From NCBI GenBank assembly GCA_030592205.1, contig JAUVKA010000008.1, positions 1-22,310 of the forward strand: a DNA stretch of 22,310 nucleotides. The letters run 5' to 3'. Position 1 is the first letter of the stretch. Every line of letters begins with the position of its first letter. A program made the position numbers and the translations under genes. Below are positions 1 to 6,209 of the stretch, piece after piece. The notes under the pieces were generated by a model that did not search any database, was not told the DNA's origin, and saw only the letters and a program-made list of their open reading frames with translations. Origin of the DNA: Bacteroidota bacterium (GTDB lineage Bacteria > Bacteroidota > Bacteroidia > Bacteroidales > UBA12481).

Positions 1-636
1 ACTTCAAGTAAATATGCAAATATTATTAGACCCGCAGTCCAGGTTATTGGTGTACGCGAAAAATTGGGGCATATCGCTGGTATGTATATCCTGTTTACAA
101 AAAAAGGGCTTTTGTTTTTCGCTGACACTACAGTTAATCATATGCCAGATACCCAGACACTGGTGGATACTACATTGTTGGCAGCTGAGGAGATCAGAAA
201 GTTCAATATAACTCCAAAAATAGCTTTGGTTTCCTACTCAAATTTTGGTAATACCCGCGATGGTTCACCGGCTTCGGTTGCTCAAGCTGTTAAGATCCTG
301 CATCGTGATCATCCTAATCTTATTGTTGACGGTGAGATGCAGGCTAATTTTGCCCTCAATAGAAAGCTTCGAAAAAGGAAATATCCATTTTCCAAGCTTG
401 CTGATCATGATGTTAATACTCTAATATTCCCCTGTCTCAGTTCTGGTAATATATCATATAAAATGATGCAGGAGATCGGTGGTGCTGAGGTTATTGGTCC
501 TATTCTTATGGGTATGAAAAAGCCGGTTCACATTCTTCAAATGGGGTCAAGTGTGCGCGAAATAGTTTATATGACCGCCTTTGCAGTAGTGGATGCTCAA
601 ACAATTGAGCATAGTTTTGAGGGAGTTAAAGGATAA
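1..636 (+). CDS. maeB: Malic enzyme, C-terminal phosphotransacetylase-like part (5' truncated)
   Basis: The reading frame is open from the first base of the window to the TAA at 634-636, giving 211 visible residues, so the start and the N-terminal malate-oxidising half lie outside. The visible part matches the phosphate acetyl/butyryltransferase-like domain that ends the long, MaeB-type NADP-dependent malic enzymes. Recognisable stretches are FFADTTVN, SYSNFGNTRDGSPASV, VDGEMQANFALN, LIFPCLSSGNISYKM, GGAEVIGPILMGM and GSSVREIVYMTAFAVVDAQ. The complete enzyme decarboxylates malate to pyruvate in the cytoplasm. In characterised family members the PTA-like domain is regulatory (acetyl-CoA binding) and not catalytic; that is family knowledge, not visible here. 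The TTG at 64 is internal and is not a start. A DoxX remnant follows in the same frame, and then the convergent ilvA. Confidence 0.93.
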   Translation, partial: TSSKYANIIRPAVQVIGVREKLGHIAGMYILFTKKGLLFFADTTVNHMPDTQTLVDTTLLAAEEIRKFNITPKIALVSYSNFGNTRDGSPASVAQAVKILHRDHPNLIVDGEMQANFALNRKLRKRKYPFSKLADHDVNTLIFPCLSSGNISYKMMQEIGGAEVIGPILMGMKKPVHILQMGSSVREIVYMTAFAVVDAQTIEHSFEGVKG

Positions 637-660
637 ACTATGTAATTCGAAGTCGTGTAA

Positions 661-786
661 AAAAATATCACCGCGCAAGGTGATAATGGTTTTGAAATCC
701 CATTATATTATATGCTGATGTTGTTTGGTTTGGTCGCTTTTGGAGCAGGTAAATTCAGTGTTGATTCTTTAATACATAAGAAGTAA
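661..786 (+). pseudogene. DoxX-family membrane protein, C-terminal remnant
   Basis: A short open stretch follows an in-frame TAA at 658-660 and has no start codon. It reads KNITAQGDNGFEIP, then a hydrophobic helix LYYMLMLFGLVAFGAG, then KFSVDSLIHKK and a stop at 784-786. The glycine-ending helix followed by GKFSVDSLI is how DoxX/DoxD-type four-helix membrane proteins usually end. No earlier helices are encoded in any frame between the malic enzyme stop and this point, so about two thirds of such a protein is missing. I read it as the tail of a deleted gene. The family assignment rests on pattern recognition of about 41 residues and is moderately sure. Confidence 0.55.
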
Positions 787-826
787 TACCATTTGCTCCT
801 TGCATAGTTGGAGGGCATTCTCGATT

Positions 827-844
827 AGGAGGGGTCCTCTTTTT
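827..844 (+). terminator. Possible weak intrinsic terminator
   Basis: GAGG (829-832) pairs with CCTC (836-839) around a three-base loop. The stem extends by a G-U and an A-U pair, and the run TTTTT lies at 840-844. It sits between the convergent malic enzyme/DoxX remnant and ilvA, where a plus-strand terminator is expected. The stem is short. Confidence 0.35.
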
Positions 845-867
845 GGATTACTTTACTCCTACACAGA

Positions 868-2106
868 TTAAACCAGATAATTCATCAGGTCAGGAAGTTC
901 ATTAACATAATCGCTATAGAAATTCCTTTCTTTCATCCGCTGCACCAAAGGTTTGAAATCCTCTGGCTTTTTAATTTCTATTCCAATCAAAGCCGGACCA
1001 TTGTCCCGGGCTGTTTTTTTGCTATATTCAAAATGTACAATGTCATCATTTGGACCAAGCACTTCAATAACAAATTCTTTCAGGGCTCCTGGTCTTTGAG
1101 GAAAGCGAACGATAAAATAATGTTTAAGTTTTTTGTAAAGGAGGGCTCTTTCTTTGAACTCGGGGAAACGGCTCATGTCGTTGTTTCCACCTGATAGAAT
1201 GGCAACGATTCGATCATTCGATTTTGTGCCTTTATAGGCCATGGCACCAGCCAGGGCAAGTGCTCCTGCAGGTTCAGCAACTATTGCATTTTCATTATAT
1301 AATCGTAATATAATTTCGCAAATAAGCCCTTCTGGAACTGTAATAAGCTCATCAAGATTCCTTTTGCACATTCCAAAAGGGAGCTCGCCTACCTGTTTAA
1401 CTGCCGCACCGTCAGTGAAGTTGTCAATTACATCCAAATAAATCGGCCAGCCCGCTTTTAAGGCCTTCTGCATTGCAGGAGCTCCTTCAGGTTCTACTCC
1501 AATTAATTTTGTTTTTGGAGACATATTTCGAAATACTTCCGACATCCCGGCAGCAAGTCCACCCCCACCAATAGGAATAAATAAGTAATCAATATTTTTA
1601 TTGGATTGTCGCAGTAATTCCAACGCTAGTGATCCCTGTCCATGAATTACCTCAGGAGAATTAAATGGTGGAATGAAGGTAGAACCTGTATTTTTTGCTT
1701 CCTGCATGGCTTTTTCATTTGCCTGATCAAAGCTATCTCCCTCCAGGACAATGCTTATCCATTCCTTCCCATGCAGTTCAACCTGCATGATTTTTTGTTT
1801 TGGAGTGGTGGTGGGCATAAAGATAGTCCCTTGTATTTTAAGGTTACTACAGGAGAAGGCTACTCCCTGAGCATGGTTCCCCGCAGAAGCGCATATTATT
1901 CCTCGATTTTTTGCCTCTGGAGTCAGTGAGGAAATCATATTGTAAGCTCCTCGGATCTTAAACGAACGAACAAGCTGAAGATCTTCTCTTTTAACAGAAA
2001 TACCTGAACCTGCAGTCCCTTTAAAATTTTCAAGATATTCCAAGGGTGTTTCCAGAACGAGCCCAGATAGATTTACTTCAGCCTTTTTGAAATCGGATAA
2101 ACTCAT
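868..2106 (-). CDS. ilvA: Threonine ammonia-lyase (threonine dehydratase), biosynthetic short form
   Basis: PLP enzyme that deaminates threonine to 2-oxobutanoate, the committed step to isoleucine, in the cytoplasm. The product is 412 residues. The Schiff-base lysine is in SFKIRGA (Lys50), the substrate loop is SAGNHAQG (74-81), the phosphate-binding glycine loop is GGGGL (180-184), and SGGNND lies at 305-310. Residues ~328-412 (LKHYFIVRFPQRPGALKEF onward) form one ACT-like regulatory domain, as in the single-ACT form found in Bacillus and many Bacteroidota; feedback inhibition by isoleucine is inferred from this. I chose the ATG at 2106 (MSLSDFKKAE). An in-frame TTG at 2142 would add 12 residues that do not look like the family N-terminus. 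A promoter-like TATATTTG lies 70 bases upstream. The upstream sensor gene ends 84 bases before this start. No ilv partners are visible. Confidence 0.93.
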   Translation of the reverse strand: MSLSDFKKAEVNLSGLVLETPLEYLENFKGTAGSGISVKREDLQLVRSFKIRGAYNMISSLTPEAKNRGIICASAGNHAQGVAFSCSNLKIQGTIFMPTTTPKQKIMQVELHGKEWISIVLEGDSFDQANEKAMQEAKNTGSTFIPPFNSPEVIHGQGSLALELLRQSNKNIDYLFIPIGGGGLAAGMSEVFRNMSPKTKLIGVEPEGAPAMQKALKAGWPIYLDVIDNFTDGAAVKQVGELPFGMCKRNLDELITVPEGLICEIILRLYNENAIVAEPAGALALAGAMAYKGTKSNDRIVAILSGGNNDMSRFPEFKERALLYKKLKHYFIVRFPQRPGALKEFVIEVLGPNDDIVHFEYSKKTARDNGPALIGIEIKKPEDFKPLVQRMKERNFYSDYVNELPDLMNYLV

Positions 2107-2170
2107 ATATTTTACAAGATTAATAGTCTGGCAAATTGACAAGCTGCTAATATTCAGATTGAAAAAATAC

Positions 2171-2184
2171 CGGGTGCAAATATA
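2171..2184 (-). promoter_or_regulatory. Promoter -7 element of ilvA
   Basis: Read on the minus strand this is TATATTTGCACCCG, an exact match to the Bacteroidota -7 consensus TAnnTTTG followed by GCACCCG. The same ten bases TTTGCACCCG occur upstream of fusA. No clear TTTG is seen at the -33 position. Confidence 0.55.
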
Positions 2185-2190
2185 TGAAGT

Positions 2191-3306
2191 TTAGGCTAAA
2201 GGAATGGTAAAATAGAAAATGCTCCCTCCTCCGGAATTGGACTCCACCCAAATCTTTCCTCCCATTAGCTGAACCAAGGATCTGGTTACAGTTAAACCCA
2301 AACCAGATCCATCGTAATCGCCGGAAAGTTTTTCATTGGGATTTATGAAAGATTCATAGATTTTTCTTAGTTTTTCCGGTGCGATGCCTATTCCTGTATC
2401 AGCGATAGAAATCCGAACATCATCCTGGCGGAGAACATAATTAATATTGATCTTGCCTTTTTCTGTATACTTTATGGCATTGCTCATCATATTGATGAAA
2501 ATTTGTCTGACTCGTGTGGGATCGGCAAGGACATAAACAGAATTCTTTTTCTTTTTGCAGCAGATCAACTCAATTCCTTTATTTGTAGCTGATGGCAGAA
2601 AATATTGCATAACATCCTTAATTAAATCCGGAAGGTTGAATTTTTCCGGGTTCAAAGTCATTCTGCCCATTTCTATTTTTGAGATATCAATGATGTCGTT
2701 AATATGGTCGAGAAGATTGCTGCTGGTATTAACTATATAATTGGCGAATTCTTTTACGTTTTCAGATTCATTATGTTTGCGCGACAAATCAAAGGCAGTT
2801 TCGCGTATGTTAGTCAGACTTGCCTGAATTTCCTGGCTCAGATTGGACAGAAAGGCCGTTTTCATCTGATCATGTTCACGAGATTCTTTGAGAGCTTTTC
2901 GTAATTTTTTTTCAATTTTCTTGATTCCAGTAATATTCCGATAAACCCCTTGAACGGCATGTTTGCCATGCCAGTTCAAGTGTGTAACACTTACATCCAG
3001 ATCAAACTTTTTGCCGGTTTTTGATACTGCCTTCATTTCATACCTGAAGGGCTGACTGATCCCAGAGAGAAAATTATCGTGTCTCCGTTGGATCAGATCC
3101 AAAGATTCGGGAGCCACAATTTGATGAATAGAAAAATCCGGTGATTCAACTTCACTGCGAGTAAACTCAAACATATTAAGCCAGGCAGTATTTACCAGGG
3201 CAAATTGGCGGCCAACTAGTATATAAATGGGGTTTTTGGAACTTTCAATTAATTCCTGGAATTGATACTCACTTTCCAAAATTTGTTGTTCAGTATCGTA
3301 ACGCAT
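2191..3306 (-). CDS. PAS-histidine kinase part of a frameshifted GAF-PAS-HK sensor; phospho-acceptor His replaced by Gln
   Basis: Open frame of 371 codons from its first Met, but that Met is internal. The same frame reads upstream as SLFQVFASRASSEL directly before MRYDTEQQ, continuing the GAF protein encoded at 3306-3788. Layout: PAS domain ~12-128 (NPIYILVGRQFALVN, then VYRNITGIKK), linker, degenerate HisKA ~147-212, HATPase_c ~225-371. ATP-binding boxes look intact: N box INMMSNAIKYT (Asn276), G1 DTGIGIAP (303-310), G2 GSGLGL (333-338). In the H box, which normally reads FLxNxSHEIRTPL, this protein has FLSNLSQEIQASL: Gln158 (CAG at 2833-2835) replaces the phosphorylated His and the TP is lost. 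There is no transmembrane segment, so it is cytoplasmic. No response regulator is adjacent. It is either a decaying gene or a non-phosphorylating ATP-binding sensor. Confidence 0.85.
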   Translation of the reverse strand: MRYDTEQQILESEYQFQELIESSKNPIYILVGRQFALVNTAWLNMFEFTRSEVESPDFSIHQIVAPESLDLIQRRHDNFLSGISQPFRYEMKAVSKTGKKFDLDVSVTHLNWHGKHAVQGVYRNITGIKKIEKKLRKALKESREHDQMKTAFLSNLSQEIQASLTNIRETAFDLSRKHNESENVKEFANYIVNTSSNLLDHINDIIDISKIEMGRMTLNPEKFNLPDLIKDVMQYFLPSATNKGIELICCKKKKNSVYVLADPTRVRQIFINMMSNAIKYTEKGKININYVLRQDDVRISIADTGIGIAPEKLRKIYESFINPNEKLSGDYDGSGLGLTVTRSLVQLMGGKIWVESNSGGGSIFYFTIPLA

Positions 3307-3788
3307 TAGTTCGCTGGAGGCCCGGGATGCAAAAACCTGAAATAATGAACGAGCCAGGCTTTCAGAGGAAAAAGGGTCTTTTTAAGTACAACCATTATAC
3401 CGTAGACTTCCTCCTGGTTATTGAGTAATGGTGTACCAACATACGCCTCAATTCCCATTTCAGACAGGAGTTTGTCTTTCGGGAATTTTTTTGCAACTCC
3501 TTCAGCAAAACAGCAGATATTCTTGCTTATGACATTTTTACATGGAGTATTTGACAATGTGTATTCAAAATTATCGATTATTCCACTCGGGGTGCAAACC
3601 GTGATAGTTTTTATTTTGTCCTCGAACCCAGGAACAAGTCGGCCGATAAAAGCGTAGTCTGAATCTAGCGTTTTTACCATATTCAGCATGAATGAGTCAA
3701 GCACCTCCCGTGATGTGTTACCGGAAATTGATAAGGAAAGTTGATTTATTGTATCAATAATATGGTGGCTGTCTTTTTTGCTATCCAT
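3306..3788 (-). CDS. GAF-domain part of the frameshifted GAF-PAS-HK sensor
   Basis: Encodes MDSKKDSHHIIDTINQLSL followed by one GAF domain (~residues 20-138): VLDSFMLNMVKTLDSDYAFIG, a TPCKNVI segment, GIEAYVGTPLLNNQEEVYGIMVV. GAF domains bind small ligands or act as sensor/dimerisation modules; the ligand cannot be read from the sequence. After KKTLF (about residue 139) the frame runs into ~20 residues unlike any GAF (PLKAWLVHYFRF...) and stops, while the -1 frame continues as SSESLARSLFQVFASRASSEL into the PAS-kinase. One gene of about 532 residues is therefore split by a missing base in the T5 run (A5 on plus, 3369-3373). The ATG at 3786-3788 sits 16 bases after a TAACTTTG promoter element. 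Confidence 0.8.
   Translation of the reverse strand: MDSKKDSHHIIDTINQLSLSISGNTSREVLDSFMLNMVKTLDSDYAFIGRLVPGFEDKIKTITVCTPSGIIDNFEYTLSNTPCKNVISKNICCFAEGVAKKFPKDKLLSEMGIEAYVGTPLLNNQEEVYGIMVVLKKTLFPLKAWLVHYFRFLHPGPPAN
3369..3373 (-). other. Frameshift site in the GAF-PAS-HK gene
   Basis: The minus strand reads AAAAAGACCCTTTTTCCTCT. Adding one T to the T5 run gives KKTLFSSESLARSLFQVF, joining the GAF and PAS-kinase frames without loss. It could be a true mutation, a homopolymer assembly error, or (less likely) programmed slippage. Confidence 0.75.
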
Positions 3789-3804
3789 AGCAGTAAATCT
3801 ATGT

Positions 3805-3833
3805 CAAAGTTAAAAATAGGAATCATATCCTAT
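3805..3833 (-). promoter_or_regulatory. Promoter -7 element with adjacent inverted repeat (sensor gene)
   Basis: The minus strand has TAACTTTG (plus 3805-3812), an exact TAnnTTTG match, upstream of the GAF start at 3788. Just upstream of it lies the inverted repeat ATAGGA-6 nt-TCCTAT (3816-3833), which falls in the spacer where a regulator could block RNA polymerase. No good -33 TTTG is visible. Promoter function is likely; operator function is inference. Confidence 0.4.
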
Positions 3834-3863
3834 GCACTTTTACAATAAATTTACCATAAAGTA

Positions 3864-3890
3864 AACCTAATCAGTGTAATTGACTAGGTT
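3864..3890 (-). terminator. Hairpin downstream of fusA, possible terminator
   Basis: AACCTAATCA (3864-3873) pairs with TGACTAGGTT (3881-3890) with a single wobble and a 7-base loop, 28 bases after the fusA stop. On the minus strand it is not followed by a solid U-tract (ACTTTATGG), so it may be a weak terminator or an mRNA-stabilising stem. Confidence 0.4.
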
Positions 3891-3917
3891 TTGTACGTCA
3901 AAACTGGGGTTTGACTC

Positions 3918-5993
3918 CTATTTTTTTCCAGCCTTTTTTTCCTGAACTTTTTTAAGAATTTCTTCCTGTAATGATGCTGAAACTGGTAAATACTGATAGA
4001 AATCCATGGAATAATTAGCTCGGCCACTTGAAAGGTTCCGAAGAGTTGTTGCGTATCCAAACATCTCAGACAGAGGCACAAAGCCACTGAGCTTCTGAGA
4101 GCCTTTACGATATCTGCGCATTGACTCAACCTTTCCCCTACGTCTGTTAAGATTACCTACAATATCTCCAATATAATCGTCAGGTGTATTAATCTCGATT
4201 TTCATAACTGGTTCCAGAAGGGTAGGCTTGGCCTTAAGGAAGCCATTTTTAAATCCTATTGATGCGCAGGTCTGAAAAGCCCTGTCGGAAGAATCTACAG
4301 GGTGATGTTTGCCATCCAACAACACAACTTTTACGTCTACAATTGGTGATCCGGCCAGGATACCTCTGGTGAGGGTTTTTTGGATACCCTTAGTAACTGA
4401 TGGGATAAATTCAGAAGGAATAGCCCCACCTTTTATTTTATCGATGAATTCATATCCATTCCCTCTATTTGGCTCCAGGCGCATAACCACATGAGCAAAC
4501 TGCCCTTTTCCACCTGTCTGCTTGGAGTGTTTGTAATCCACTTCAATTTCCTGGGTAAGAGTTTCCCTATAGGACACTGCAGGTTCCCCAACTTCAACTT
4601 CAACCTTAAATTCTTCCTTGATCCGGTCAACAATGATTTCGAGGTGGAGTTCACCCATACCAGCGATGATTGTTTCTTCTGTTTCGTCATCAAAATGGGC
4701 ATTGAATGAGGGATCTTCATTGGAGAGCTTCGCGAGAGCTTCGCCTAGCTTGCTCTGGTCTTTTCTTTTTGTTGGATTGACCTTTAATTCAATTACTGGA
4801 GGGGGTATAGTGATGTTTTCAAGAAGAACTCCATTTTGTGGATCACAAAGAGTATCTCCTGTCTTGGTTGTTTTCATTCCAATTAAGGCAACAATATCCC
4901 CTGGCCCAGCTTCCTTTATTTCTTCTCTGTCTTTGGCATGAATTTTCAGGATCCGGCCAATTCTCTCTGTTTTACCTTTTGTTGAATTCAGAATCTGCAT
5001 GCCAGTCTTCAGGGTTCCTGAATATATTCTGATAAAGGTTTGTTGACCTACAAAGGGGTCGTTAATCAACTTAAAAGCCAGAGCAGCAAAATGATCAGTT
5101 GTTGAAGGACATCTGGAGTGGGATTTATCAGGATTATCAATGTCATGCCCAATAGTAGCCCCAGCATCAACAGGTGAGGGCAAATAATCCACAACTGCAT
5201 CCAAGAGCAGCTGTACTCCTTTGTTTTTGTAAGCAGCTCCACAGAATACTGGTGTTATGAGTAATTTTAGTGCTGCATCCCGGGCTGCTTGCTTGAGAAC
5301 GTCTGTTGGAATCTCTTGGTCATCCAAAAATAATTCCATGAGGTCATCATTATATTCTGAGAGTTTTTCAGCGAGATTACTTCTGAGTTCTTGAACCTTA
5401 GCTCTGTATTCCTCTGGAACTTCTTCAACAATCCTATCTCCATCATCAAACTTATAGTAGCGATTGGAAATAATATCTACAATTCCCTTGAAGTTTTCTT
5501 CGGATCCTATCGGAAGCTGAAAGGGAAAAGCTTTAGCATCCAAATACTCATCCATCATCCTAAGTACCTCAAAGAAATCGGCACCGCTTCGGTCCATTTT
5601 GTTGATAAAGGCTATTCGGGGAACTTTGTAATTATCGGCCTGGTTCCAAACAGTTTCACTTTGGGGCTCAACTCCACCAACAGCACAAAAAAGCGCAACC
5701 ATACCGTCAATAACCCGCAAAGAACGCTCCACTTCTATAGTGAAATCAACGTGCCCGGGCGTATCAATGATGTTGATGTTAGTATCTTTCCACTTGGTTG
5801 ATATTGCCGCAGATGCAATGGTTATACCCCTCTCTTGCTCTTGTTTCATGAAATCCATGGTTGCCTGACCATCATGGACCTCGCCGATTTTCCGGTTAAT
5901 ACCTGTATAGAATAGAATTCTTTCGGTTACGGTAGTTTTACCGGCATCGATATGAGCCGCAATACCTATATTTCTTAAATTATTAATTGACAT
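3918..5993 (-). CDS. fusA: Elongation factor G
   Basis: Translational GTPase that drives tRNA-mRNA translocation on the ribosome. The product is 691 residues, the usual EF-G length. GTPase motifs are all present: G1 AHIDAGKT (13-20), switch I RGITI (55-59), G3 DTPGH (77-81) with the catalytic His81, G4 NKMD (131-134), and a G5-like CGAA. Domains II-V follow, with the domain IV signatures GGKGQFAHVV and PSEFIPSVTKGIQ, and the C-terminal LLEPVMKIEINTP and PLSEMFGYATTLR. The gene is not in a str operon (no rpsL, rpsG or tuf beside it), so it may be a second EF-G copy in this genome. It does not resemble the divergent Bacteroides EF-G2, which lacks a normal G1/switch region. The ATG at 5993 gives the standard N-terminus, and a strong promoter lies 34 bases upstream. 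Confidence 0.95.
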   Translation of the reverse strand: MSINNLRNIGIAAHIDAGKTTVTERILFYTGINRKIGEVHDGQATMDFMKQEQERGITIASAAISTKWKDTNINIIDTPGHVDFTIEVERSLRVIDGMVALFCAVGGVEPQSETVWNQADNYKVPRIAFINKMDRSGADFFEVLRMMDEYLDAKAFPFQLPIGSEENFKGIVDIISNRYYKFDDGDRIVEEVPEEYRAKVQELRSNLAEKLSEYNDDLMELFLDDQEIPTDVLKQAARDAALKLLITPVFCGAAYKNKGVQLLLDAVVDYLPSPVDAGATIGHDIDNPDKSHSRCPSTTDHFAALAFKLINDPFVGQQTFIRIYSGTLKTGMQILNSTKGKTERIGRILKIHAKDREEIKEAGPGDIVALIGMKTTKTGDTLCDPQNGVLLENITIPPPVIELKVNPTKRKDQSKLGEALAKLSNEDPSFNAHFDDETEETIIAGMGELHLEIIVDRIKEEFKVEVEVGEPAVSYRETLTQEIEVDYKHSKQTGGKGQFAHVVMRLEPNRGNGYEFIDKIKGGAIPSEFIPSVTKGIQKTLTRGILAGSPIVDVKVVLLDGKHHPVDSSDRAFQTCASIGFKNGFLKAKPTLLEPVMKIEINTPDDYIGDIVGNLNRRRGKVESMRRYRKGSQKLSGFVPLSEMFGYATTLRNLSSGRANYSMDFYQYLPVSASLQEEILKKVQEKKAGKK

Positions 5994-6020
5994 TAATTTT
6001 GCTATTTCCTAATTTTAAAA

Positions 6021-6034
6021 CGGGTGCAAAGGTA
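6021..6034 (-). promoter_or_regulatory. Promoter -7 element of fusA
   Basis: The minus strand reads TACCTTTGCACCCG: an exact TAnnTTTG plus the GCACCCG block also present before ilvA. The 5' leader would be only about 25-30 bases. Confidence 0.65.
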
Positions 6035-6154
6035 GTTTTTTATTATGTAAGGAGAAGGGCTTTGATAAATTAGTTTATTGTAAGATCAGTTTACGGGTGA
6101 AAGCGCTAGAAAATCAATTGGTTAGACATGTTGGCTTATTGATAAAATATTATT

Positions 6155-6192
6155 AAAAAAGGGAGTGCCCTTAACAGAAACACTCCCTTTTT
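6155..6192 (-). terminator. Intrinsic terminator (for the minus-strand T9SS gene)
   Basis: GGGAGTG (6161-6167) pairs with CACTCCC (6181-6187). It is flanked by A6 on the left and T5 on the right, so it can act in either direction. It lies 20 bases beyond the stop of the gene ending at 6210. Confidence 0.8.
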
Positions 6193-6209
6193 ATGATATT
6201 GCGAATGAA

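Noticed and set aside
14..211. 65-codon open frame at the left end
   Set aside because: Out-of-frame shadow of the malic enzyme.
2107..2142. TTG start giving ilvA 12 extra residues
   Set aside because: The added residues do not resemble the family N-terminus; the ATG at 2106 begins the conserved sequence.
5391..5801. 136-codon plus-strand open frame inside fusA
   Set aside because: Antisense to conserved EF-G domain I; low-complexity translation with no family resemblance.
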